Assembly (NCBI RefSeq): GCF_037975245.1
Contig: NC_092579.1
Span: 1,307,501 to 1,371,500, forward strand
Length of the DNA stretch: 64,000 bases
Direction of reading: 5' to 3'
Source of the DNA: Apostichopus japonicus
Taxonomy: Eukaryota; Echinodermata; Holothuroidea; Aspidochirotida; Stichopodidae
Shown in pieces: positions 49,001 through 57,795 of this stretch. Numbering within the stretch: position 1 is the first letter of the stretch; each line of letters starts with the position of its first letter. The notes below the pieces were generated by a model. The model worked only from the letters and a program-made list of their open reading frames with translations. It was not told the origin of the DNA and made no database searches. The translations under genes were made by a program, and so were the position numbers.

Positions 49001-52000
49001 AACTATGGTCAGAATTGCCCAACTTAGAAAGGAAATAATCCCAGTACACCCAAAGTGATTTCTTAAACTTTAACATGTGTTCATCTTCCTAAGTTGTACA
49101 TTTAACAGTGTCTCTTATGTTAAGAAGTTGTGTCTACTGTGATAAACAGTACGTAATCTCTATATACATCAGTCAATCCTAATGTCAGTAAGTATTCCTA
49201 TATTTATGAGTAGCAAAGAAGATAAAATATAAAGCATTTGCAATTCTTTTCTCTTCATAAATCCCACAGGACCGAGAATACAAAAGAAAAGTACTGAAGA
49301 AGCCAAAGACTTCTATCAGTCGACCCGCAGGGAAATATTCTACGAAATTGTTACCTCACGCTACTGGTGGACAAGGTGGAAGGAGAGGTCAAAGGGCAAA
49401 ACGTAAGCGAAGCCCCAGTCCACGATTCCGAAGGCAAAAACGTTGTAAGTGTTCATGTGAAAATAAAAATGTTATTGACCTGTCGAGGCTGGAGAATAGA
49501 AACACACCGATACAGCAATGAAACTCTTTATCTTCTGTTATAAAATATGAGAGGAACAATTGTACCTCACAGATAGAAGTTTCTAAGTATCAGGACAAAA
49601 TACCAATTAAAATGGGACATTTTTGGGGGCAAATAGTTCATTAGAGAGGTGTCTACGACAGAGTATGATTTATTGCTTGATGATTGCTGATATGCTGTCG
49701 GAAGAAAGGAGATGGAATTTGCCAATGTTTAATCCTAAATATCGAAGCTCTCGGCAATTTTCTTCCTCTTCAGTCATGTATTGAAATGCGGAAGGGAGGC
49801 TTTTAAAGAGAGTCCAAGTAGTTGTCACAAGATAAGATATGTAAGATAAGAATAGATGGATGGATGGCCAATAAAGAGTCAAGATTTTAATCAGTTCTAG
49901 GCTTGGTGAGAATAAGAAAAAGTCACAAATGAACCCGAAAGGCAGGTTGCAACTGATCCAACTTGATGCGCTTTAAAGCTCATTGCTCTGGGGCTCATAG
50001 GAAATGACGTTCGTTGGTTATGCAAACCCTCCTTTCGTAACGATAATCCTCTCCCCAAAGGGATTCCTCACGTCAATACGCATGCATAATTAATTGTCTC
50101 CAGCGTATCATTTCAGCTTACTGACAGAGCATAACTCCAACGTACTTCGCAAATATCATATGTTTCCTACATTTTTTTTATTTTTATTTTTTAAATTTGT
50201 TATTGCTTCTTTTGTAAACTTATGACAATCACAACCCATTTTCTCTGGACTTATTGGATGGTTTCAGTTTTGACTTTTTGGATCGTTGCATGTTTGTGCG
50301 ATACTTGTTTCAAGTGACAACTTAATTAGGACTTCCAACTTATTCAAATTGATTGGGGAAAACAAAACTATGTTCTCTGCAGATTATCTATGAGGGAAAT
50401 TAAACCTGCTCGTTCCTTATTGTTTATTATTCTGCAGGAACAATGGTCAATTAAAACCAAGTAATGATTAATTAAAGATTAATTCATATGGAAGGTGCTG
50501 ATTACAAGCTCAAAGTTTTCCCGTCACTTTTTCGTTCCTCTTCACAGTAACTGTCGGCGATGATGAAGTGTTACCTGTGCTGTTGAATGAGTTCCCTTTC
50601 CTACACGTTTCCCCGGAAACCGCCCATTCTATGTGGACCAAACAGCTGAGACAGGTGGAGCAACTCACCAAACTAGGGATAGAACAGAGCAAACACAACA
50701 AGCTGCAGAAGAAGGTAACGACAATCACTAAAGAGGATGGAAAACTGAAGAGAAGGGAGAGAACAGGGGGCTGGAGGGGGTAGGGATTAAGTATCAGGGT
50801 GTGAAGAAAGGGAAAGGAGGGAGGGATCATGGAAATATAGAGACCTCTAGCGGGTAAATACTGAAGGGATATGGAGGAGGGAGGGACCAGCAGCAGAAGA
50901 AAGTCAGAGGGGAAAATAGAGTTCAATAGCAGAGTGCAGGGCAGAAGAGGAAGAGAATGGGGGAAAGGACACTGGAAGACAGAAAAATGTGAGGAAGAAG
51001 GGACTGGATGGGGGGGGGGAATAGAGGGAGGGGGATAGGAAAGGATTAAAGGTATTACAGCACTGCCAGAAATATCAATAACTGTTGCTGTTTCTGAAAT
51101 TCTGACCAAATTTATGACCAATGAGAAATTTTGCAATACTCAGAATATCATATCTTTTAAATCTGTTGTAATTTTTCACGTATTTAGTAGAATTTCATGA
51201 ATTCATCTTCATGTTTTCCTTTTTCATTTCTATCTCTCTTTGGTTTGTTAGTGTCTCATTCTATAAATGGCTTCTATCTCTCTTTGGTTTGTTAGTGTCT
51301 CATTCTATAAATGGCTTCTATCTCTCATTGGTTTGTTAGTGTCTCATTCTATAAATGGCTTCTATCTCTCATTGGTTTGTTAGTGTCTCATTCTATAAAT
51401 GGCTTCTATCTCTCATTGGTTTGTTAGTGTCTCATTCTATAAATGGCTTCTATCTCTCATTGGTTTGTTAGTGTCTCATTCTATAAATGGCTTCTATCTC
51501 TCTTTGGTTTGTTAGTGTCTCATTCTATAAATGGCTTCTATCTCTCATTGGTTTGTTAGTGTCTCATTCTATAAATGGCTTCTATCTCTCTTTGGTTTGT
51601 TAATGTCTCATTCTATAAATGGCTTCTATCTCTCATTGGTTTGTTAGTGTCTCATTCTATAAATGGCTTCTATCTCTCTTTGGTTTGTTAATGTCTCATT
51701 CTATAAATGGCTTCTATCTCTCATTGGTTTGTTAGTGTCTCATTCTATAAATGGCTTCTATCTCTCATTGGTTTGTTAATGTCTCATTCTATAAATGGCT
51801 TCTATCTCTCATTGGTTTGTTAGTGTCTCATTCTATAAATGGCTTCTATCTCTCATTGGTTTGTTAATGTCTCATTCTATAAATGGCTTCTATCTCTCAT
51901 TGATTTGTTAATGTCTCATTCCATAAACTATTTCTATCCTTATAGTATGGATACTTGGAATTGTTGAGATGTCCAGGGAAAAGTTCAATTAAAGACAATT

Positions 52001-52627
52001 GTTTCCTCAATCTGTGAGAAAAGTTAGGACAAGAGTTCAAATGTTAGGGTCGCACATGGTATTAAAACATGTCCCTATAGCCAAAGAGGAAACATTATCT
52101 AAAAACATCTTCCAAGTTCTACTATATCTTCTTAAAATCATAATTATGACCTTGAGGGAGAAAGTTTCAGATTTTGCCTTGCGACATCATATCTTGCACT
52201 TCTGTTTCATCAATTGATAATCATTTTTGGCTTGCAAACTTCCTAGAATGTGTATATGTAGAGTCTTAATCTTAACGCTCTCTGTGCCAAGAGGCACACA
52301 AGGCCGTGACGTCTTCCCTCCACTTCTTCCTGTTCGCTGCTGCTGTCCTGGCTCTGTTTGAACTATGTAGATTGAGGCCTTGGTCTTGAGCCTTCTGGGG
52401 TCCATCCCAGGGCTATATGTAGAGTAGGCTTAATTTATTGATCATTGTGAACACTGTAAGTACCTCTGACTTGTTAGTTTGAAGTTGAAGAAAGCTCAGA
52501 ATAGTTTTCCACGTGAACATTCCTCTCTGTTTTTATTTTTGGACTAATGTAGGTTGGAGATGCAGAACAAAGGCAAAAACTGTTGGTGGATATTATGAAG
52601 AAGGATCTTGCACACAACCAAAGAATG
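31048..52627 (+). CDS. CEP95: CEP95-like centrosomal protein, 15 coding exons, 3' end outside window
   Basis: The exons are 31048-31096, 32282-32407, 33701-33925, 34883-35003, 38256-38820, 39561-39683, 41372-41552, 42406-42567, 43308-43660, 45132-45241, 46403-46709, 47858-47950, 49270-49444, 50548-50714 and 52553-52627. They give 2832 nt (944 codons), all phases consistent. The N-terminus (17-125) matches the calponin-homology-like domain of CEP95 (CCDC45): FIETANEFLLKYGL, VFVTVYELILG, IDSLANDFLHCDLSHITG and SIQYLLEIFLALEAFL. A long Ser/Pro/Arg-rich low-complexity middle follows. The conserved block EFPFLHVSPETAHSMW and QLRQVEQLTKL then leads into the coiled coil. Human CEP95 (about 820 residues) localises to centrosome and spindle poles; that role is inherited by homology. 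This middle region is much longer than in human. The C-terminal coiled-coil exons were not found before 64000, so intron 15 exceeds 11 kb. Confidence 0.88.
31608..32114. mobile_element. Non-autonomous hAT-like element with perfect TSD (507 bp)
   Basis: The ends CAGGAGTTCCCTAA and the complement of CAGGGTTTCCCTAAC are flanked by GTCTAAAG on both sides (31600-31607 and 32115-32122). No transposase frame. It lies in CEP95 intron 1. Confidence 0.85.
32282..32407 (+). CDS. CEP95: CEP95 exon 2: first half of CH-like domain
   Basis: A 126-nt, phase 1-1 exon with acceptor CCAGCAG. It encodes FIETANEFLLKYGLDRVSDL and VFVTVYELILGDRLE, aligning with the start of human CEP95. An alternative acceptor 3 nt upstream would add one residue. 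Confidence 0.85.
33365..33669 (-). mobile_element. tRNA-derived SINE in CEP95 intron 2
   Basis: Minus-strand box A TGGTCAAGTGG (33649-33659) and box B GGTTCGAGCCC (33605-33615) are followed by TTGTGTCCTTGGGCAAGGCG and CCAGGTGTATAAATGAG. This body is frequent in SINEs of invertebrate deuterostomes. The tRNA-like end stops only 31 bp before exon 3. The 3' end is uncertain. Confidence 0.75.
33701..33925 (+). CDS. CEP95: CEP95 exon 3: second half of CH-like domain
   Basis: A 225-nt, phase 1-1 exon. It encodes EDEINNIQRLIDSLANDFL, LSHITGVAVADG and SIQYLLEIFLALEAFLMEQI. This is the most conserved part of CEP95 and the main basis for the identification. Confidence 0.9.
34883..35003 (+). CDS. CEP95: CEP95 exon 4
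   Basis: 121 nt, phase 1 in and phase 2 out. It encodes PHEEDLDVVTMGTAHAISEV and LREEGISSPPTKDD. Acidic linker following the CH-like domain. Confidence 0.8.
35830..36165 (+). mobile_element. LINE 3'-end fragment (CR1/L2-like)
   Basis: The frame ending at 36069 encodes FDNLSFTDFF, RGDCLKLQKSQSRINIRHNF, FSNRVVKEWNGLPEKVV and GFKNALDKFF. This is the standard C-terminal tail of CR1/L2-type retrotransposon ORF2 (rLDiRk.FFsnRVv..WNsLP..vV...s.n.FK..LD). A short 3' UTR with GACTTGAGTGTCCCTCCTGA follows. 5'-truncated, in CEP95 intron 4. Confidence 0.75.
36274..37932. mobile_element. hAT-like element with subterminal ATCGG repeats and perfect TSD (1659 bp)
   Basis: The ends TAGTGTTCAACCGATTA and the complement of the right end (TAGTGTTCAACCGATTATGC) match over 17 bases. 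CACTAGAT is duplicated at 36266-36273 and 37933-37940. Inside both ends ATCGGAATCGGTA words repeat in inverted orientation, a layout of transposase-binding subterminal repeats. The interior (about 36960-37140) contains a partial internal duplication around GACCACATG(G/T)TAGCC. No long open frame. It lies in CEP95 intron 4. Confidence 0.88.
38256..38820 (+). CDS. CEP95: CEP95 exon 5: long Arg/Asp/Ser-rich linker
   Basis: 565 nt, phase 2 in and phase 0 out. It encodes a disordered stretch with two imperfect repeats (SYRDQNSRRDPF and TYRDQNKFRRDD). The acceptor is NAGNAG-like (AAAG|AAG|T), so isoforms differing by one residue are possible. Confidence 0.82.
39561..39683 (+). CDS. CEP95: CEP95 exon 6
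   Basis: 123 nt, phase 0-0, with acceptor CCTGCTTCAG. It encodes KSHRDEDGASEGKEKQSN and a Ser-rich tail ending AAHSM. Symmetric, so it could be skipped in frame. Confidence 0.75.
39990..40340 (+). repeat. 42-bp minisatellite, CEP95 intron 6
   Basis: About eight copies of a 42-bp unit (CCAATCAAAATAGGTTACAT plus CAATCAAGCA and a variable 12 nt). Because 42 is a multiple of three and the unit lacks stops, both strands stay open (14-residue repeats). No splice sites link it to exons 6 or 7. Confidence 0.9.
41036..41402 (+). repeat. 143-bp tandem repeat spanning the intron 6 / exon 7 junction
   Basis: Units begin at 41036, 41180 and 41323 (CATATTGGCCAGACTTGTCA). Each contains a pyrimidine tract, CACATGTTAG and AACACAACAT, i.e. 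the real 3' splice site plus exon start. The third is used by the gene model; 41084-41085 and 41228-41229 are copies. Confidence 0.85.
41372..41552 (+). CDS. CEP95: CEP95 exon 7
   Basis: 181 nt, phase 0 in and phase 1 out. The acceptor CACATGTTAG was chosen because the nearer AG (41401-41402) gives the wrong phase after exon 6. It encodes NTTSSTVSSAAWPEPPSSKD and a His-rich end (HTHTHHHYHQP). Its first bases and its acceptor lie in the third unit of a 143-bp tandem repeat. Confidence 0.7.
42406..42567 (+). CDS. CEP95: CEP95 exon 8: Pro/Ser-rich
   Basis: 162 nt, phase 1-1, with acceptor CAATAG and donor G|GTAAGTT. It encodes FEADRDGRRPAPGG, ISRPPSDRAVPLV and SSSQSPPAAGASSISIPP. Confidence 0.78.
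43308..43660 (+). CDS. CEP95: CEP95 exon 9: Lys/Arg-rich
   Basis: 353 nt, phase 1 in and phase 0 out. It encodes DYPSRDAFISLTPPAKLP and a strongly basic region with KKKAKQ, RDRQIAKSRSWD and KRRAK. Multiple nuclear-localisation-like or microtubule-binding-like basic clusters; function not assigned. Confidence 0.8.
43835..44985 (+). repeat. 62-bp minisatellite with 186-bp higher-order structure, CEP95 intron 9
   Basis: About eighteen units of GTTGATCAG, then TTCTGTCCTCTGACCCTGCA, CATGG(C/T)TTGATTGATAGC and TGGTTCTAGCT. Variant units recur in fixed order every three units (for example the same variant at 43991, 44177 and 44363). Outer units are diverged. Confidence 0.9.
45132..45241 (+). CDS. 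CEP95: CEP95 exon 10, GC donor
   Basis: 110 nt, phase 0 in and phase 2 out. It encodes a Gln run (SQQQQH), KVAFHLEDEAEEEDDETLAK and LAVLSKLR. The 5' splice site is AAG|GCAAGT, a GC-AG intron with otherwise perfect consensus. The phase matches exon 11 (AG|G GCT), which supports it. Confidence 0.8.
46403..46709 (+). CDS. CEP95: CEP95 exon 11: acidic then basic
   Basis: 307 nt, phase 2 in and phase 0 out. It encodes a Ser/Asp cluster (SSSDDEDDDDDASDS, a likely CK2-type site) and a basic tail (RQKKTRRLRRKGAP, GKIRRKIGKEKKVHD). Confidence 0.8.
47858..47950 (+). CDS. CEP95: CEP95 exon 12
   Basis: 93 nt, phase 0-0, encoding TLQFLYSAGLKELQREMEEQ and GANRKRLVKQQ. Predicted helical. Confidence 0.78.
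48020..48775 (+). repeat. ~24-bp minisatellite, CEP95 intron 12
   Basis: Repeats of GACTGCTACTTTATGCTACA plus GAGA, about 24 bp, clear at 48420-48775 and degenerate to the left. The 8-codon period keeps a long meaningless frame open. Confidence 0.85.
49270..49444 (+). CDS. CEP95: CEP95 exon 13: basic linker
   Basis: 175 nt, phase 0 in and phase 1 out, donor T|GTAAGTG. It encodes DREYKRKVLKKPKTSISRP and RRGQRAKRKRSPSPRFRRQ. Confidence 0.78.
50548..50714 (+). CDS. CEP95: CEP95 exon 14: conserved block before coiled coil
   Basis: 167 nt, phase 1 in and phase 0 out. It encodes LPVLLNEFPFLHVSPETAHS and MWTKQLRQVEQLTKLGIEQS, which closely follows the human CEP95 segment leading into its coiled coil. 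Confidence 0.88.
50740..51050 (+). repeat. Purine-rich (GGGA) tract, CEP95 intron 14
   Basis: About 300 nt rich in GGA, GGGA and GAA immediately after exon 14. The reverse strand has a 208-codon Ser/Pro/Leu frame that is only a composition effect. Confidence 0.75.
51229..51945 (+). repeat. 44-bp minisatellite, CEP95 intron 14
   Basis: About sixteen nearly identical copies of GGCTTCTATCTCTCATTGGT plus TTGTTAGTGTCTCATTCTAT and AAAT. Variation is confined mostly to T/A in CTCT/CTCA and to GTTAGTG/GTTAATG. Low divergence implies recent expansion or strong homogenisation. Confidence 0.92.
52553..52627 (+). CDS. CEP95: CEP95 exon 15: coiled-coil start, last exon in window
   Basis: 75 nt, phase 0-0. 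It encodes VGDAEQRQKLLVDIMKKDLA and HNQRM, matching the human VEIMRKEQEHNQR-like stretch. Donor G|GTAACT. Downstream exons must lie past the right edge. Confidence 0.82.
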
Positions 52628-53939
52628 GTAACTTCAGAAATATTTATCCATTTTTTGAAATCATACAACAGATGGTATCAAGATATTGTCTGTGTTTCTG
52701 CCAGTTGGGACCAATGTTTTCAATTTCAGTTTCTGAGCTGGATGGAAGGGGTGTTTGATTATTTCAACCAGGTATTAGCATTACTGTTCCTTCATGCAAA
52801 ATAAAAGGTTCACTGTTGATAAATAAATAAATTAATAAATAGTTGAACAAATTTAACTTTAGTTGACAATTTTATAGGTGTCTGTAATTAAATGACTACT
52901 ATATATATCCTGTATAACCCCAGGAATCAGTTAACACATTGATACGGGATTAAGAAAGTAAACAAGGAAGGATGATCAAAAACAAAATAGCAAGAACAAG
53001 TATTGCCATAATCCCTATTTTAAAATGATCTAGCAGATTTTGAACTGATCTAGCAGATTTTGCTCAATTCCAAATTGGATCAAGTTTTAAAGGGTTTGTG
53101 TATTTTAGTTGCACATGTGTTTACTGGAAGCCATTACAGGTGGTTGTTTAGGCAACATGGTATCTCCTGTCACATAAACACATTTGCATATGTTTTTATT
53201 TTAATTTTGGGGGGGGAGTTGAAGGGTTTGTATGTTTGTGCCACAACATAGGAATATGAGGAATGAGAGAAGGTCTGGTTCCGGTGTTAAAGGTGTTCTT
53301 TTTTTGGTAACACGCTATATAGCTGGTTGCGTGCATAGCTTTGGGAGGTGGACTGATTGTGTGATAGTCTAGTAAGCCTATACAGCTATAAGCACTCTTA
53401 AATACAGCCCATTAAACAATTGGTTTGATTTCCTGGATGATTTATTCACGCCATCTAATAAATGCATTTACGCAAAGACTTGTACAGCCATTACTTGGAA
53501 GAAGCAATTTGAGACCTGATTCAAGTAAAGGATCAGATTTCACAAAAGATTGGGGGATTTGCAGTAATGATCTTGCAGCTTGAGGGAGACTGCTAATACA
53601 TGGGATATTATTTACAGGCTTGACATTTGTGAAAATGAGACTTCACCCCTCAAAAATGTTACTAGTGAACTCTGCATTCTATTTGACTGTTGAGACACAT
53701 ATCTGGCTCTTGAAACCTCTTTTCTGGAAATGCTTTATTAAAGGACATGTCAATAATTCTGTAAGTTATATTAATTCTTTGTAATAGTGTGGGATATGAC
53801 TGGCACATAATCAAATACCGAAAGATGACTCGAAGTCATCCCGGCTTGCTCCGAGGGAATTCAAAGAAATTAAAATTAATTTTGCTATGTTGTATTTCTG
53901 TTACAATTTGCTAATTTTTTTGGGAGACATGCTCCTTTA

Positions 53940-54180
53940 AACAGCTGAGGGTCATCCAATTAAAGTGACTGGACAAGATAGTCTAACACCCAAACCTTTG
54001 GGTCTGTGCCTCAGATGAAACACAAAACTCAATGGGGAAACATGAAGCCTTTTATGGCCAAATATCACATGCTGACAAAGTATTACAATTCTTTCAAGGG
54101 CTAATGGCGTTGTTTGTCGTGGAAGGATGTTCTGCAATTTTTATGAAGTTTAATGGACATATATTGGGTTGAGTTTGATT
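53940..54180 (+). repeat. Dispersed repeat, related to 56340-56600
   Basis: GTCTAACACCCA, TGCCTCAGATGAAACACAAA and ACTCAAT match GTCTAAAACACAGA, TCCTCAGATGCAACACAAA and ACTCAAT at 56339-56392. It may be a degenerate copy of the element from which the 41-bp minisatellite arose. Confidence 0.5.
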
Positions 54181-55854
54181 TGACAAAGAATTGATAAAAC
54201 AATGGCTTTAACATTAACAATTCATGTCTGTACATAACGAGGAGGAGCTGATTTTATGATCAATTAATCCATAAGGGATCATCTCCAGGAGATTAGTTTA
54301 TTTTAAACTATGGTGAATAAAGGATCATCTTCAAGAGATTAGTATATTTTAAACTATGGTGAATATCTTGAAAACTGGAGCAGCTATTTGATAGACAAAT
54401 AGGAATAGTACTAGCACTCAAATTGTTTTTTTTTTGCTTTGATATGACATATCAACAAATAAATTTCTGTCTAAAATTATCCTTTAAAGTAGCTTACCAG
54501 AGTAAATAATACCACATGGCAGTAAAATGGCTACTGGGCTGAACTTTGAATGTGGAGCAGATCATATAACATTCTGGTACATCCTACAAATGCTACCTTT
54601 CAAAATGAAAACCTTCACATTTAATCAAAGAAATTTGAAGCTGCAAATAAACTGTTGAAGGAGAATTTCACAAAGCCTCACACAGAATGTTGAACCATAG
54701 TTTGAAACAATTTTTGGACAACTGTGACTTTGACAAAAACAAGGTTGTAAATTGAAAGTCAATATCACATATATGGGTCAGATCAAAAACAAAACTTCTC
54801 ATTTGTTTGACAGAGAAGTTTGGTTGTTTAGATTAGAAACAATGATACAAGGAAGCTGGTATTGTTCTGATTTAGCTTGGAATATCCCAATGGAAGAGTT
54901 TAAGGCTACCTGCATCCCAATCTGTACACTTTTGCTAGTAAACTTGAATTGTTTACCAAAGATAGGGAGTTAAAACAGACTGCCCGGTCAAGGATTGACA
55001 CCTTCCCTGAGAAAATAAAAAAGATGTGGTGATTAGAAGCTCTTATTTTGAAGTGTTGCGTTCCCCATTTTTTCTTTAAGGGCATCGAACCTGACGCCAT
55101 CTTGGTGTAATATACGTATCTCTTGGGAGATACATTGGTCACCAGCAGACTTTGGCCACATCTGAGTAGCCTCAGAATTGCCTGTGACGTTATTTTTAAT
55201 TCCCATTCAGGCCTCCACTAATCTTAGTCTCATACATTTCACGATATAAAGGTGGAGTGAAATTTAATGACACTTTCCCAACACCTTTGAAATTAGTCTT
55301 GGCTAGTACATTTATCCTCTTATAAGGTGTTCAGCCTACGAGCTATTTATTTGGTTGAATCGAGGTCAAGTAAAGAAATAGACAGCGAAGCCTGGAACAG
55401 CGTCTACGTAGAATACAAGTTCTGGAGGTGTGAGGTTTTGAGGACATGTCAGTATGTGGGACACTTCAGTATTGTACAATTCTATGTAGAAAAACCTTTG
55501 TCTTCATGCAAACAACGTTTATGAGTTAATTTTAGTAAAGTTTTGATAATAATCACCCTTGAAATCCAGTAGCAATACAGCTCATAAACTTGTCTAGAAG
55601 AGGCAACTTTTTGTTGCACATAAAAAAAGAAAGTAGATCCCTGTCTGATCAACCTTCTCCTTGCATCCTCTGGTAAATTCTTTATATGAATGTGTAGAAT
55701 GCAATAGATAGCATAATTTTACTAATTAAAAGATGATTATGATTTTAGGCACAAAATTGACATGTTGTAGACTGTTAAAGACTACTGCAGCTGTCAGTCT
55801 TGGCAGTATTGAATGACAGGTTTTAGAGTTTGTGAATGACCATGTAAAACAGAC

Positions 55855-56350
55855 AAGGGTTATCAATGAAAGTGGCTGGATGACTCAGTCTAACACAGAC
55901 CATCAATGAAAGTGGCTGGATGACTCAGTCTAACACCCAGACCATCAATGAAAGTGGCTGGTGACTCACTCTAACACACAGACCACCAATGAAAGTGGCT
56001 GGATGACTCAGTCTAACACAAAGACCATCAATGAAAGTGGCTGGTGACTCAGTCTAACACACAGACCATCAATGAAAGTGGCTGGTGACTCAGTCTAACG
56101 CACAGACCATCAATGAAAGTGGCTGGTGACTCAGTCTAACACACAGATCATCAATGAAAGTGGCTGGATGACTCAGTCTAACGCACAGACCATCAATGAA
56201 AGTGGCTGGTGACTCACTCTAACACACAGACCTCAACAAAAGTGGCTGGATGACTCAGTCTAACGCACAGACCATCAATGAAAGTGGCTGGTGACTCACT
56301 CTAACACACAGACCTCAACAAAAGTTGCTGGATGACTCAGTCTAAAACAC
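55855..56350 (+). repeat. 40-42-bp minisatellite, CEP95 intron 15
   Basis: About twelve copies of CATCAATGAAAGTGGCTGG, then (AT)GACTCAGTCTAACACACA plus GAC. Length varies by loss of AT after GCTGG. Confidence 0.9.
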
Positions 56351-56439
56351 AGACTATTAGGTCAGTTCCTCAGATGCAACACAAAACTCAATTGAAAAGT
56401 ATATTAAGACTTTTATGACCTCAAATGAGATGTTTAAAA

Positions 56440-56600
56440 CAAAGAACCAATTAGTCAAGGACAAATGGTGTAGGCCATTGAATGTTGCTATGCTGTGGTT
56501 GATTTATTAGAACATATACTGTAAAGCAATGGGGCAACATTATTTAGGCCTGCACAGAGGAGCCCAAATCATTATCAAATTAGCCTTATAGAAGCATTCC
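56440..56600. repeat. Dispersed repeat, second copy of the 17210 family
   Basis: Shares GTCAAGGACAAATGGT, GGTTGATTTATTAG and GAGGAGCCCAAATCATTATC-like blocks with P450 intron 7 (17210-17400), in the same strand orientation. Confidence 0.45.
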
Positions 56601-57795
56601 AGAGATTTAGCGTATTATAAAAGTGGATATCTTGAACACTCAAATAGCTGTGGAAACATTACAAGCTTCACCCAAATGTTTTTTTTGTCATGGAGTGTAA
56701 TCTATCAAGACTAAAATTCTGCTTAAAGACATCCATTAGCAGGCCATATCTACTTGAACAAGTTCAACATTTAGATAAATATGTGATTGTTTTACAACCG
56801 AATGCCAGAAACTGTTCTATCCCCCACCCCCCCTCCTCCCGCCCCAGCCATTTCAGAGTTTCATTGACTCTACATTTTGGTGTCCTTAGCTTATCAATGG
56901 AAAGTTACTCTGTAAGTAGGGAAGGTAATGACTAAACATAACGGGGTTGGTCCCGGAAGGAGGACAAAAATAAGCGAGACATTTCTTAGGACTAGTAGTC
57001 TAATTTTATTTATCATTTCCTAGTGAGTTTTCTGTTGTTCATTTTTCTTGATATATACATAAAAATCCAATTTTCTCTTATCCACTTCCTAGCATGCTTT
57101 GTGGGTTAATGGTATCAAATGTAATTTGGTTGCAATTCTTGGTATGAAAGGTACTATTATGGCTACTGGCTGGCCCCAATTAACCTAGAAATTATGAAAG
57201 TTTGGAAGTGTTACAAGTCTGTATCAATTGCATGTGTTCTGTGCTGGATTGCACAGTTATTTGCACCTAGCAGCATTTTGCTTCATTACAACTGAGTTTC
57301 TTGAAGATTTAACAGAATAGATAAAAGGATAAGTCTAAATGTTTGTTACTCTAGACTCACTCTCAGTAGAGAAAATTTAGGAGGCTGGGTTTGGTTTTAG
57401 TGTTTTTGCAAGGGCAGATGAACTTTGTGAGTTCTTAAGACAAAAATATCTGAGTAGTATGCTCTTTGCAAAATGAGACCTGGTTTGACCTTTTAGAACT
57501 GCCATAAGATGAACCTAAAATCCCTCTATCAGGAGAAGACTACCCCCCCCCCCCTTTAAGTTCCTATTTTGGCACTCTCTAACACTAAAATACTGGAAAG
57601 GTTGGAAGATGGCCCTCATCATTCTTTTGCCTTCAGTGCTTCTGATCCAGTGGTAGACTGCCCTCTGTAGAATAAGGTCACTTTACCACTATCATCTTTT
57701 TATTGTATTAATTACATATTTATAAAGTGACTTCATCTTAGTGAATTCAAGAACTTTTGTTTCATAGAGGGGCCAAAGCCAAAATTACCGTAATT

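Noticed and set aside
50510-51136. 208-codon minus-strand open frame rich in Ser, Pro and Leu
   Set aside because: It overlaps CEP95 exon 14 and a purine-rich tract. Composition explains it; no recognisable domain.
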